Positions 26,675-35,419 are shown, counted from the first letter of the stretch. The stretch: 64,000 nt of DNA from Hymenobacter aquaticus (GCF_004765605.1 NZ_SRLC01000001.1:2542001-2606000); one strand, 5' to 3'. Notes: generated by a model from the letters alone, not told the origin. Program-made: numbers and translations.

Positions 26675-27622
26675 CTACTTCGACCAGGCCAACACGTGGC
26701 TGGAACCGCCGAGCTTAAAGCCCAGCTTCTCGCAGGTCCGGAACACGGCCCGGTTGGTTGCCTGCGTCGTCATCAGCACGTATTCCGCGCCCTGCTGCCG
26801 GGCCCGCTGCACCGTTTCCGACACCAGTTTCAGGTGCCAGCCCCGGTTTTCGGGGCCCACGGCGGTGAGCACCACCCGGGAAAAGCCAGTGCCCAGCTCG
26901 GCGGCGTGAGCCCGCAGGTCGCTGATGGCTAAGAAGGAATCGACGGGGAGGTTTTCCTCGGCCGGCACCAGCACCGCGTCGCAATAGCCTTCCACGGCGG
27001 CCGAGGCATACCGGGCCAGAAACCGGTCACCGGTGTCGCCCGCAAACCAGCGGTCCGCGTGGAAACGGTCGTACTCGTTGCGCGCGGCGGCCGAAATCTG
27101 CCCAATGGCAGTGGCTTCCTCCTTGCGGGCCAGCCGTACCGGGTAGCGCGGCTGCTCAAACGTGGCAACGGCATCGTGAAAGAACAGCAGCCGGGTTTCG
27201 ACCATGCGCCAGCCAGCGGCCCCCAGGGCCTGCGCCACGCGGGTATCTTCGGCCGGCAGCTCGGCAAAGCAATACGTAGCTCCCTGCTGCTGCAAGTGCT
27301 GCCGAAACGCCGTGCCTGCCGCAGCCAGCACGGCCGCCGAAGCGTCGGCGGCAAACAGCATGGTGAACACCTTGTAGACCTCGGCCTGGAAAAAGTCACT
27401 GTCCCAGGCCAGGTAGCTGTACAGAAACTGCACGGTAGCTCCCTCCTGCTCAAACGCAAATACCCGGTGCGTAGAATCAGCAGCGTACTGCTCGGCCAAA
27501 CCAGTGCCGAACAGCCGCTGCTGCGTTTCTACGTCAAGCTTGCGCAGGAAATTATAGGGCGAATAAAAGAACAGCTTATCCGCCCGGGCGGCTACCAGCG
27601 CCGGGTTTACTTGGGTCCCCAT
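26675..27622 (-). CDS. GNAT N-acyltransferase, likely for the 3-amino sugar
   Basis: 315 residues from the ATG at 27622, which overlaps the last 16 bases of the ketoisomerase gene; 35 more open codons upstream run antisense to nothing recognisable. The middle has YLAWDSDFFQAEVYKVF, echoing the LAWDS-FFGF motif of WecD, and the C-terminal half is a GNAT domain ending TQATNRAVFRTCEKLGFKLGG. By position in a ketoisomerase-acyltransferase-aminotransferase set it probably N-acylates the 3-amino-3,6-dideoxy sugar nucleotide. Known Fuc3NAc and Qui3NAc pathways use a beta-helix acetyltransferase for this step, so use of a GNAT protein would be a variation. Confidence 0.7.
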   Translation of the reverse strand: MGTQVNPALVAARADKLFFYSPYNFLRKLDVETQQRLFGTGLAEQYAADSTHRVFAFEQEGATVQFLYSYLAWDSDFFQAEVYKVFTMLFAADASAAVLAAAGTAFRQHLQQQGATYCFAELPAEDTRVAQALGAAGWRMVETRLLFFHDAVATFEQPRYPVRLARKEEATAIGQISAAARNEYDRFHADRWFAGDTGDRFLARYASAAVEGYCDAVLVPAEENLPVDSFLAISDLRAHAAELGTGFSRVVLTAVGPENRGWHLKLVSETVQRARQQGAEYVLMTTQATNRAVFRTCEKLGFKLGGSSHVLAWSK

Positions 27623-28014
27623 ACGCGGCGAAAATCTTCGTAATGCCGGATGTAATCCTGCTCGTTGTAGCGGGTAGAGGCAAACACCAGCTGCACGGCC
27701 GTGTGCGAGTACTGCATGGTGTGCCACGCATTCGGGGGCACGTACACCCCCACGTGCGGCGACTCCAGGACGAAGGTTTGCACCTCGCCATCGGGCATTT
27801 CCGTCGTCACGATGATGCGGCCGGCCACGGCTACCAGCACCTGTTCGGTGGCGTGGTGGGCATGGCGGCCCCGCACGATGCTTTCCGGCGTAAAATACGT
27901 CCAGAACGTGCGCTCAATAGGAAACGGAATAATTCCGTTGGCTTCCCCGACGGAAATGTAGCCGATATCGGTGGCGCCCAGCTTTGGAAACTCAATTAAG
28001 TGTGGCTTTTGCAT
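27607..28014 (-). CDS. dTDP-4-keto-6-deoxyglucose 3,4-ketoisomerase (FdtA/QdtA family)
   Basis: 135 residues, a small cupin of the WxcM/FdtA/QdtA group. RGRHAHHATEQ (H51, H53, H54) is the family active-site strand and YVPPNAWHTMQYS is the second cupin motif. It moves the keto group from C4 to C3 of dTDP-4-keto-6-deoxyglucose, the committed step toward dTDP-Fuc3NAc or dTDP-Qui3NAc. It starts 22 bp after the UDP-xylose synthase gene and overlaps the GNAT gene by 16 bases. FdtA and QdtA differ by a few active-site residues that set C4 stereochemistry; I have not assigned which type this is. Confidence 0.9.
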   Translation of the reverse strand: MQKPHLIEFPKLGATDIGYISVGEANGIIPFPIERTFWTYFTPESIVRGRHAHHATEQVLVAVAGRIIVTTEMPDGEVQTFVLESPHVGVYVPPNAWHTMQYSHTAVQLVFASTRYNEQDYIRHYEDFRRVWGPK

Positions 28015-28036
28015 ATACGTCGGGGAAGACCTGGAA

Positions 28037-29032
28037 TTAGAATGTGCGAGGCGTGTTATTTACCTGCCCGGCGGCGGCTACCTGCACGTGCTCCTTGAAG
28101 TACTCCAGGGTGCGGCGCAGGCCCTCGGCGCGGTCTACCTTCGGCTCCCAGCCCAGGATTTCCTTGGCCTTGGTGATGTCCGGCTTGCGCTTCATCGGGT
28201 CGTTCTGGGGCAGCTCCTGGTAGGTCGGCTTAAACTCCACGTTCATCAGCTTGGCAATTTCTTCCCCGAACTCCTTGATGGTGATTTCGTCGGGGTTGCC
28301 GATGTTCACGGGCAGGGCGTAGTCGCTCAGCAGCAAACGGTAAATGCCTTCTACCAGGTCATCCACGTAGCAGAACGAGCGGGTCTGCGAACCGTCGCCG
28401 AATACGGTCAGGTTCTCGCCGCGCAGGGCCTGGCTCAGGAATGCTGGCAACACGCGGCCGTCGTTCAAGCGCATGCGCGGGCCGTAGGTGTTGAAAATCC
28501 GCACGATGCGGGTTTCCAGCCCGTGGTGGTTGTGGTAGGCCATGGTAATGGCTTCCTGGAAACGCTTGGCCTCGTCGTAGCAGCCGCGCGGGCCCACGGG
28601 GTTTACGTTGCCGAAGTACTCCTCCACCTGGGGGTGAATTTCGGGGTCGCCGTACACTTCCGAGGTGCTGGCAATCAGCATGCGGGCGCCTTTCACGCGG
28701 GCCAGGCCCAGCAGGTTGTGCGTGCCCAGCGAGCCTACTTTCAGCGTCTGAATCGGAATTTTGAGGTAGTCGATGGGCGAGGCGGGCGAGGCGAAGTGCA
28801 GGATATAATCCAGCTTGCCGGGCACGAATACGAATTTCGACACGTCGGCGTGGTGAAACTCGAAGTCCTCTTTGCCGAACAGGTGCTCGATGTTGGCCAG
28901 GTCGCCGGTGATGAGGTTATCCATGGCAATGACATGGTAGCCTTCGGCCAGGAACCGGTCACAGAGGTGGGAGCCCAGGAAGCCCGCACCGCCCGTAATC
29001 AGGACGCGTTTTTTATCGGAAGTAGTAGCCAT
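28037..29032 (-). CDS. UDP-glucuronate decarboxylase (UDP-xylose synthase)
   Basis: 331-residue extended short-chain dehydrogenase. NAD binding is by [10 protein letters not shown] (residues 14-23), and the catalytic residues are S124-E125 in TSEVYGDP and Y152/K156 in YDEAK. The stretch [17 protein letters not shown] is distinctive for UXS and separates it from RmlB and GalE. It oxidises UDP-GlcA at C4, decarboxylates it and reduces it to UDP-xylose. The preceding gene makes UDP-GlcA, so the two steps from UDP-glucose to UDP-xylose are adjacent (69 bp apart). Confidence 0.93.
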   Translation of the reverse strand: MATTSDKKRVLITGGAGFLGSHLCDRFLAEGYHVIAMDNLITGDLANIEHLFGKEDFEFHHADVSKFVFVPGKLDYILHFASPASPIDYLKIPIQTLKVGSLGTHNLLGLARVKGARMLIASTSEVYGDPEIHPQVEEYFGNVNPVGPRGCYDEAKRFQEAITMAYHNHHGLETRIVRIFNTYGPRMRLNDGRVLPAFLSQALRGENLTVFGDGSQTRSFCYVDDLVEGIYRLLLSDYALPVNIGNPDEITIKEFGEEIAKLMNVEFKPTYQELPQNDPMKRKPDITKAKEILGWEPKVDRAEGLRRTLEYFKEHVQVAAAGQVNNTPRTF

Positions 29033-29101
29033 TTGGTAGCAATTGGCGCCGGCCCTGCGGCCGGCGCGTGAGGAAATATGAGCTAAAGAGTTGCCGTTTG
29101 G

Positions 29102-30442
29102 TTAGGCAACGGGCTCTTTGTGGTCGGTGCGGATGCCGATGCAGTGGTAGGTGAAACCAGCCTCGTGCAGCTCCTTGGCGTCGTAAATGTTACGGCCGTC
29201 GAAAATGGCTTTCTGCTTCATCAGGCGCGCTACCACGTCGAAGTTGGGCGAGCGGAAGTCGGGCCACTCGGTCACGACCAGCAGGGCGTCGGCGTCAATC
29301 AGGGCGTCGAACTCGTCCTTGGCGTAGGTGATACGGTCGCCGAGCGAGTGCTTGGCTTCTTCCATCGCCACTGGGTCGTAGGCCGACACGGTGCAGCCCG
29401 CGTCGAGCAACTTGTCGATAATCACCAGCGAGGGCGCTTCGCGCATGTCGTCGGTCTTGGGCTTAAACGACAGACCCCAGACGGCCATCTTTTTGCCTTT
29501 CAGGTCGCTGCCGAAGTGCTTGTACACTTTGTCGAACAGCACTTCCTTCTGGGCGTCGTTTACGCTTTCTACCGCCTTCAGCACCTGCATTTCGTAGCCG
29601 TTCTCCGAAGCGGTTTTGATCAGGGCCTTCACATCTTTGGGGAAGCACGAGCCGCCGTAGCCGATGCCGGGGTAGATGAACTTGGTGCCGATGCGGGCGT
29701 CGGAGCCGATGCCTTTACGCACCATGTTCACGTCGGCACCCATGATTTCGCACAGGTTGGCAATGTCGTTCATAAACGAAATCTTGGTCGCCAGCATCGA
29801 GTTGGCGGCGTATTTCGTCATTTCAGCCGACGGAATATCCATGAAGATAATCGGGTGGCCGTTGAGCAGGAAGGGCTTGTAGAGCTTGCTCATCACTTCC
29901 TCGGCGCGGGCCGAAGCCACGCCCACCACGATCCGGTCGGGCTTGAGGAAATCGTCGATGGCGGCGCCTTCCTTCAGGAACTCGGGGTTAGAGGCTACGT
30001 CGAACTCGATGTCGGCCCCGCGCTTGGCCAGGGCCTGCTCGATTTCGGTGCGCACCTTGGCGGCCGTGCCCACGGGCACCGTGCTCTTGGTCACGATAAC
30101 GCCGTAGTTGTTCATGTTCTCACCAATACCACGGGCCACGGCCAGCACGTACTTCAGGTCGGCCGAGCCATCTTCGCCGGGAGGCGTACCCACGGCAATG
30201 AAAGCCACGTCGGCATCCTTAATGCCTTCGGCCAGGCTGGTCGAGAAGTGCAGACGCCCTTTCTCCACGTTGCGGCTCACCATCTCTTCGAGGCCGGGCT
30301 CATAAATCGGCAGGATACCCTTGTGCAGGTTGTCGATTTTTTTCTGGTCGATGTCGATACAGGTGACGTCAATCCCTACCTCGGCGAAGCACGTGCCGGT
30401 AACCAGCCCTACATAGCCGGTACCTACTACTGCAATTTTCAT
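29102..30442 (-). CDS. ugd: UDP-glucose 6-dehydrogenase
   Basis: 446 residues from the ATG at 30442; 65 more codons are open upstream but the Rossmann motif GTGYVGL (residues 7-13) must lie at the N-terminus. The catalytic cysteine is C266 in GYGGSCFPKD, and FIAVGTPPGEDGSADL and TVPVGTA are family motifs. It oxidises UDP-glucose twice with NAD to UDP-glucuronate. The product is the substrate of the next gene and perhaps also a direct donor for the local glycosyltransferases. Confidence 0.95.
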   Translation of the reverse strand: MKIAVVGTGYVGLVTGTCFAEVGIDVTCIDIDQKKIDNLHKGILPIYEPGLEEMVSRNVEKGRLHFSTSLAEGIKDADVAFIAVGTPPGEDGSADLKYVLAVARGIGENMNNYGVIVTKSTVPVGTAAKVRTEIEQALAKRGADIEFDVASNPEFLKEGAAIDDFLKPDRIVVGVASARAEEVMSKLYKPFLLNGHPIIFMDIPSAEMTKYAANSMLATKISFMNDIANLCEIMGADVNMVRKGIGSDARIGTKFIYPGIGYGGSCFPKDVKALIKTASENGYEMQVLKAVESVNDAQKEVLFDKVYKHFGSDLKGKKMAVWGLSFKPKTDDMREAPSLVIIDKLLDAGCTVSAYDPVAMEEAKHSLGDRITYAKDEFDALIDADALLVVTEWPDFRSPNFDVVARLMKQKAIFDGRNIYDAKELHEAGFTYHCIGIRTDHKEPVA

Positions 30443-30573
30443 ATATGTTGATGTTTGGGGAGAGAGATATTCAAGTGAAAGCCAGCGGGATGCCCCACTG
30501 GCGCGAATTGGTTGACAGGCAAAACAGGCCCAGCCCGGAGCGGCATACGGTTTATACCGGCCCCGGTTAAGCG

Positions 30574-31338
30574 CTACAGCTTCGCAAATAAACCATATTT
30601 GAAGATGCAATAGATGGCTCGGAACCCGTCGCGCCACCCAATTTTCTTGCCTTCGGCATACGTGCGGCCGTAGTAGCTGATGCCGACCTCGTAGATCCGC
30701 ACGTTGGGCACCCGGGCTACTTTGGCCGTGACTTCGGGCTCGAAACCAAACCGGTTTTCTTCCAGGCGCAGGCCCTGAATGATGTCGCGCCGGAACAGCT
30801 TGTAGCAGGTTTCCATGTCCGTCAGGTTCAGGTTGGAAAACGCGTTGGACAGCATCGTCAGCCAGTAGTTGCCGATGCTGTGCCAGAAGAACAGAATCCG
30901 GTGCGGGTTGCCGCCCATGAAGCGGGAGCCGTACACCACGTCGGCGAAGCCGCGCAGCACGGGGTTCAGCAGCAGGTTATACTCCTGCGGATCGTACTCC
31001 AGGTCGGCATCCTGAATGATGACGTAGTCGCCGGTGGCTTCCCGGATGCCGGTGTGCAGGGCCGCGCCCTTGCCCTGGTTGATGGCGTGCTTGAGGTAGC
31101 GGATGGGCAGATCGGGGTTGGCGGCAATGTAGCGCTCAATGGCTTCCTCGGTGTTGTCGCGCGAGCAGTCGTTGACGATGATGACCTCTTTGGCCAGGCC
31201 GCCGGCCAGCTCCACCTTCTTAAGCTGATCCAGAATCAAGTGGATCGTGGGTGCTTCGTTGTAGGCCGGAATCACGATGGAAAGCGTACGCGGCGGAAAC
31301 TGAATACCCGAAAGTGGTGAAGTAGGCGGTGATATCAT
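30574..31338 (-). CDS. GT2 glycosyltransferase (DPM1-like, soluble)
   Basis: 254 residues. [27 protein letters not shown], and [16 protein letters not shown] are classic motifs of the DPM1/polyprenol-phosphate sugar transferase subgroup, and YGSRFMGG follows. Unlike the GT2 proteins at 5759 and 22883 it has no obvious C-terminal membrane helices, only an amphipathic end. It lies 50 bp after asnB and 131 bp before ugd. It may load a polyprenyl phosphate with a sugar or with glucuronic acid or xylose from the neighbouring pathway; this is inference. Confidence 0.86.
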   Translation of the reverse strand: MISPPTSPLSGIQFPPRTLSIVIPAYNEAPTIHLILDQLKKVELAGGLAKEVIIVNDCSRDNTEEAIERYIAANPDLPIRYLKHAINQGKGAALHTGIREATGDYVIIQDADLEYDPQEYNLLLNPVLRGFADVVYGSRFMGGNPHRILFFWHSIGNYWLTMLSNAFSNLNLTDMETCYKLFRRDIIQGLRLEENRFGFEPEVTAKVARVPNVRIYEVGISYYGRTYAEGKKIGWRDGFRAIYCIFKYGLFAKL

Positions 31339-31388
31339 TAACAGAAGACAGACAAGGCGTGAGTAACGGCAGCGAAGCTAAGGAGTCC

Positions 31389-33293
31389 TTACATCATGTG
31401 CCGCTTCCACCAGTGCTGAAACACGATGAGGGCCCAGATCCGGGCGTGCACGTCGCCGGGGTTGCGCGAAAACAGCTGCGTCTTCAGGGCCCGGATACCG
31501 TCGACGCTGAAAATGCCCTGGGCCTCGATAAAGCCGTCCGACAGGAGGTCGTCCTCAATCAGGGGCCGTAGCTCGTTGCGGAACCACTTGAGCAGGGGCA
31601 CTTCGAAACCGTGCTTGGGGCGCTTGTAGAGCTCCTCGGGCAGCATAGGCCGGAAGGCGTCCTGCACGATCTTCTTTTTCATCTTCGCGTCGATTTTGCT
31701 TTCGACGGGCAAGGAGAAGGCGAAGTTCACCACGTTGGGGTCTAGGAAGGGCGGGCGCACCTCCAGGGAGTTGGCCATGCTCATCAGGTCGACCTTGGCC
31801 AGCATATCGTAGGGCAGCACCAGGTTCATGTCGGTGAGCAGCACCTCGTTCAGGTCGCCGTCGGCGTGCAGGTGTTGCAGCACGTCCTTGCGGCGCTTCT
31901 CGGCCAGCTTCTTGCCCACCTTGCGGCGCGAGTCGGCGCTGAGCAGGTTGCGGGCGTCTTTCTCGTTGACAAACGTGGCCCAGTCCCAGTACCGGTCCTT
32001 GGGGCCGCTGAGCATGCCGCGCGAGAAGCGCTGAAACTGCCGGATGCGGTTGCCGAAAAACGAGTTGCGCGACTTGGGCAGCACGTCCCAGAGCAGGTTC
32101 AGGCCCGTGACGGCCTCGGCCTTGAAGCCGCCCTGCCGCACCTGAAACTCGCCCATGTGCTTGTTGTAGCCGGCAAACATCTCGTCGGCCCCGTCGCCCG
32201 ACAAGGCCACGGTGGCCTTCTCGCGGGTCCGCTTGCTGAGAATATACACGGCCAGGGCCGAGGAATCGGCGAAGGGCTCGTCGATGTAGTCGAGTACGTC
32301 GAAGATGTGGTCGTAGAGGTCCTGGTTGGTGAGCGAGAAAACCGTGTGGTTGGTTTTGTAGCGCTCGGCCACCAGCTTAGCGTACTTGGTTTCGTCGAAG
32401 AAGGGCTCGTCGCGGTAACCGATGCTGAACGTGTTCAGGTGCTGGGTGTGGCGCGAGGCCAGGGCCACAATGACGCTGGAGTCGATGCCGCCGCTGAGGA
32501 AGGCGCCCAGCGGCACGTCGGCCACCAAGCGGCGGGCCGTAGCGTCGTCGAGCAGCTCGACCAGCTTTTTCTGCTGATCCTCGTAGCTGAGCTTGTTTTT
32601 GGCCGTCTTCTTGGGGTCGTACGGAATCTTGTAGTAGCGCTTTTTCACCACTTTGCCTCCTTTGATGAAGAGGTAATGGCCGGGTAGCAGCTTCTTGACG
32701 CCTTTGAAAATAGTGGCCGGGCCGGGAATGTAGTTGAGCTGCAAATAGTGGCTCAGGGCTACGTAGTCGAGCTTGCGGGGCACGCCCAGGGCCAGCAGCG
32801 ACTTCATCTCGGAGGCGAAGAACATCTTGTCTTCGTCGCGGTACACCAGCAGAGGCTTCTCCCCCATCCGGTCGCGGGCGATGAACAGGGAATCTTCCTC
32901 CTTATCGTAGATAGCCAGACCGAAAAAACCGTTTAGCTTTTTCAGAAAGCCCCGGCCCTCGGCGATGTAGAGCTGCAGGATAACTTCCGTATCGGTCTGG
33001 GAGTGGAAGCGGTGCCCTTTCTTGATCAGCTTCTGGCGCAACTCCTTGAAGTTGAAAATCTCGCCGTTGAAGACAATCGTGTAGCGACCCGACTCGTCGG
33101 TCATCGGCTGGTTGCCGTCGGCCGTCAGGTCGAGGATAGCCAGGCGGCGGAAGCCCAGGCCGCAACGATCGTACACAAAATGCCCCTGAGAATCAGGCCC
33201 ACGGCTAATAATAGCGTCGGTTGAGGCATGCAACGCGGACAGCGAGCGGCGTCCTGCGTCGGTAAAAGCGAATACTCCGGTGATTCCACACAT
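31389..33293 (-). CDS. asnB: Glutamine-hydrolysing asparagine synthase (AsnB family)
   Basis: 634 residues. The N-terminal glutaminase begins with Cys2 as the nucleophile, with SRGPDSQG and NGEIFN for glutamine binding. The synthetase domain carries the ATP pyrophosphatase motif SGGIDSS (267-273) and SGDGADEMFAGY. This glycan-locus type of AsnB is known in polysaccharide clusters (for example WbpS), where it is thought to amidate uronic acids; here UDP-GlcA is made three genes on. Plain asparagine synthesis is equally possible from sequence. It is the first gene of the minus-strand block, with a TAnnTTTG box just upstream. Confidence 0.9.
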   Translation of the reverse strand: MCGITGVFAFTDAGRRSLSALHASTDAIISRGPDSQGHFVYDRCGLGFRRLAILDLTADGNQPMTDESGRYTIVFNGEIFNFKELRQKLIKKGHRFHSQTDTEVILQLYIAEGRGFLKKLNGFFGLAIYDKEEDSLFIARDRMGEKPLLVYRDEDKMFFASEMKSLLALGVPRKLDYVALSHYLQLNYIPGPATIFKGVKKLLPGHYLFIKGGKVVKKRYYKIPYDPKKTAKNKLSYEDQQKKLVELLDDATARRLVADVPLGAFLSGGIDSSVIVALASRHTQHLNTFSIGYRDEPFFDETKYAKLVAERYKTNHTVFSLTNQDLYDHIFDVLDYIDEPFADSSALAVYILSKRTREKATVALSGDGADEMFAGYNKHMGEFQVRQGGFKAEAVTGLNLLWDVLPKSRNSFFGNRIRQFQRFSRGMLSGPKDRYWDWATFVNEKDARNLLSADSRRKVGKKLAEKRRKDVLQHLHADGDLNEVLLTDMNLVLPYDMLAKVDLMSMANSLEVRPPFLDPNVVNFAFSLPVESKIDAKMKKKIVQDAFRPMLPEELYKRPKHGFEVPLLKWFRNELRPLIEDDLLSDGFIEAQGIFSVDGIRALKTQLFSRNPGDVHARIWALIVFQHWWKRHMM

Positions 33294-33303
33294 AATTGGC
33301 GGG

Positions 33304-33311
33304 CAAAAGTA
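33304..33311 (-). promoter_or_regulatory. Candidate -7 promoter box for the asnB-headed operon
   Basis: TACTTTTG on the minus strand, an exact TAnnTTTG match, 10 bases before the asnB ATG. It is in the right place to drive the upstream half of the glycan block (33293 to 19073). A -33 TTTG at 19-base spacing is not seen. Confidence 0.45.
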
Positions 33312-33422
33312 CGAACTCTGCGCACTTACTTTCTGAAAAACTTAGCAGCGCGCCCCCGCAACCAAAGCCGTGCCATGCTAGTAAACCCCTTTTACATTCC
33401 ACTCTCTAGACTTTCTGATCTT

Positions 33423-33953
33423 ATGGACCTTCAGCAGCAAATGGATTTACAACAGCAGTTTGAAGCCGCTGTATCGCGCGTTGACACCCTGCCCGGCGAC
33501 AAAGCCGCCGCCCACATGACCGAACTCTACGGCTTGTATAAGCAGGCCACCGAAGGCGACCATGACACGAAAGGCGAAGTCGTGGGCGACGACTCGCCCG
33601 ACAACCCCAGCGGCAACGCGGGCCTGTCGCAGGCCCAGTGGGACTCCTGGAGCAAGTTCAAGGGCGTGAGCGAGGACGACGCCAAGCGCCAATACGTAGA
33701 GAAAGTAAATGCGTTGGCCGGGCCCGTGGGCGAGCAGACGAACATCATCACCGGCAACGGGCAGGCGGCCACGGCCTCCTTGGTAGGCGGCGCCGATGCC
33801 AACTCCAGCCCCAGCGTTGAGGCTGATGACAACACCACCACCTCCCGCCAGGCCGATACCGGCCCGGGCGTTTCGCAGGGCGGCCTGCGCGGCGACATTA
33901 CCGCCGGGGCACCCTACGGGGGCGAAGACAAGCTGAAAGGCGAACAGTCGTAG
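33423..33953 (+). CDS. Acyl-CoA-binding protein with long acidic tail
   Basis: 176 residues from the ATG at 33423 (a second ATG at 33441 is possible; the frame is open upstream to 33228). Residues 10-95 match the acyl-CoA-binding domain: a four-helix fold with FEAAVSRVDTLPGD, ELYGLYKQATEGD (the core YxxYKQAT motif) and QWDSWSKFKGVSEDDAKRQY. It binds long-chain acyl-CoA in the cytosol. The remaining 80 residues are low-complexity, rich in Ala, Gly, Asp, Asn and Thr, and probably disordered; the family is usually under 100 residues. A strong terminator follows the stop. Confidence 0.88.
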   Translation: MDLQQQMDLQQQFEAAVSRVDTLPGDKAAAHMTELYGLYKQATEGDHDTKGEVVGDDSPDNPSGNAGLSQAQWDSWSKFKGVSEDDAKRQYVEKVNALAGPVGEQTNIITGNGQAATASLVGGADANSSPSVEADDNTTTSRQADTGPGVSQGGLRGDITAGAPYGGEDKLKGEQS

Positions 33954-33975
33954 CCGTGGGCACCGCCCCAAAAAA

Positions 33976-34006
33976 AGCCCTGACTATTGCAGTCAGGGCT
34001 TTTTTT
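33976..34006. terminator. Bidirectional intrinsic terminator
   Basis: A perfect 10-bp stem (33976-33985 with 33991-34000), a 5-base loop, an A-tract before and a T-tract after. It lies between the convergent acyl-CoA-binding protein and GlcD genes and ends three bases from the GlcD stop codon, so it can serve both strands. Confidence 0.9.
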
Positions 34007-34009
34007 GGG

Positions 34010-35419
34010 CTAAAAAATCTTGCCGGGGTTGAGGATGCCGTGCGGGTCGAATACTTTTTTGATGCCGCGCATCAGCTCCAGGTTGGTTTCCTTCAGGGCA
34101 ATGCCGATGTAGCCTTTTTGGACCAGCCCAATGCCGTGCTCCCCGCTGATGGTGCCGCCCAGCCTGACGCACAACTCGAAGATTTCGGTAATCGGCTGGC
34201 GCAGGCCCACGTTCCATTGCTCGTCGGTCAGTTCGCCGCGGATGATGTTCACGTGCAGGTTCCCGTCGCCGGCGTGGCCGTAGCACACGCTCTTGAAGCC
34301 GTAGCGCTGCCCGATTTCCTTCACGCCGCGCAGCAGCGTGGGCAGCTCGGCGCGGGGTACCACGGTGTCTTCCTCCTTATACACGGAGTTGTAGCGCACG
34401 GAATTGCCGATGTTGCGCCGGATCTTCCAGAGCTCATCCTTCTGCGTGGCGTTGTCGGCCAGCAGGATTTCGCCCACATCGTAGCGTTCCAGCACGCCGT
34501 ACACCTGCTCAGCCTCTTTGTAGAGCTGGTCCATGTCCTGCCCATCCAGCTCAATGAGCAGGTGGGCGCGGATGTCTTCGGGCAGCGTCAGCGGTATTTT
34601 CAGGTAGTCGGACGACCAGGCAATGGCCTCGCGCTCCATAAACTCCATGCCGGAGGGAATCACGCCGGCCCGGAATACGGCCGACACGGCCTCGGCGGCC
34701 TGTTCTTCCCGGCGGAAAGGCACTAGCATCAGAATATTATGCTGCGGGTAGGGCAGCAGGCGAAACACCACTTTGGTAATAATGCCCAGCGTGCCTTCCG
34801 AACCCACCATCAATTGGGTGAGGTTGTAGCCGGTCGAGTTTTTCAGCGTGTTGGCCGCCGTCCAGATAACGTCGCCGGTGGGCAGCACCACTTCCAGGTT
34901 CAGGACGTAGTCGCGGGTGGTGCCGTATTTCACGGCTTTTGGGCCGCCGCTGCTGTGGGCCAGGTTGCCGCCCAGCGAGCAGCTACCCTTGCTGGCCGGG
35001 TCGGGCGGGTAAAACAGGCCTACTTCCTTCACGGCGTTCTGAAACGCCTCGTTCACCACGCCCGGCTCCACGGTAGCCTGCAGGTTGCGCTCATCGATTT
35101 CGATGATGCGGTTGAGCCGCTCGGTGCTGAGCACTACGCCGTGGTGCACCGGCAGCGCCCCGCCGCTCAGGCCGGTTCCGGCGCCCCGGGCCGTGACGGG
35201 CACGTGGTGCTCGTGGCACAGCCGGACAATTTTGCTGATCTCCTCTACGTTGGCCGGGCGAAGTACAACGTCGGGAGCAAAGTGCAAATCCTCGGTATGG
35301 TCGCGGCCATAATCGGCGTACACGTCGGCTTCTACGCGTTGGGCAGTAAGCACATACGCTTCGCCCACGATTTGTTCGAAGGCGGCTATCAGGTCGGAAG
35401 TCAGCGGTTGGAAATTCAT
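34010..35419 (-). CDS. FAD-linked oxidase, GlcD family (glycolate/D-lactate dehydrogenase type)
   Basis: 469 residues from the ATG at 35419; nine more open codons lie upstream. The FAD-binding PCMH domain is in the first 230 residues (PVTARGAGTGLSGGALP, SLGGNLAHSSGGPKAVKYG, GSEGTLGIITKV) and the FAD-oxidase C-terminal domain follows, with YGHAGDGNLHVNI and SGEHGIGLVQK supplying the conserved His and Glu residues. Such flavoproteins oxidise 2-hydroxy acids such as glycolate or D-lactate. It stands alone here without the GlcE or GlcF partners. Substrate is not resolved. Confidence 0.9.
   Translation of the reverse strand: MNFQPLTSDLIAAFEQIVGEAYVLTAQRVEADVYADYGRDHTEDLHFAPDVVLRPANVEEISKIVRLCHEHHVPVTARGAGTGLSGGALPVHHGVVLSTERLNRIIEIDERNLQATVEPGVVNEAFQNAVKEVGLFYPPDPASKGSCSLGGNLAHSSGGPKAVKYGTTRDYVLNLEVVLPTGDVIWTAANTLKNSTGYNLTQLMVGSEGTLGIITKVVFRLLPYPQHNILMLVPFRREEQAAEAVSAVFRAGVIPSGMEFMEREAIAWSSDYLKIPLTLPEDIRAHLLIELDGQDMDQLYKEAEQVYGVLERYDVGEILLADNATQKDELWKIRRNIGNSVRYNSVYKEEDTVVPRAELPTLLRGVKEIGQRYGFKSVCYGHAGDGNLHVNIIRGELTDEQWNVGLRQPITEIFELCVRLGGTISGEHGIGLVQKGYIGIALKETNLELMRGIKKVFDPHGILNPGKIF

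Noticed and set aside
28037..29032. Possible dTDP-glucose 4,6-dehydratase (rmlB)
   Set aside because: The motif [17 protein letters not shown] and overall length match UDP-glucuronate decarboxylase; so the rmlB needed for the amino sugars must lie elsewhere.
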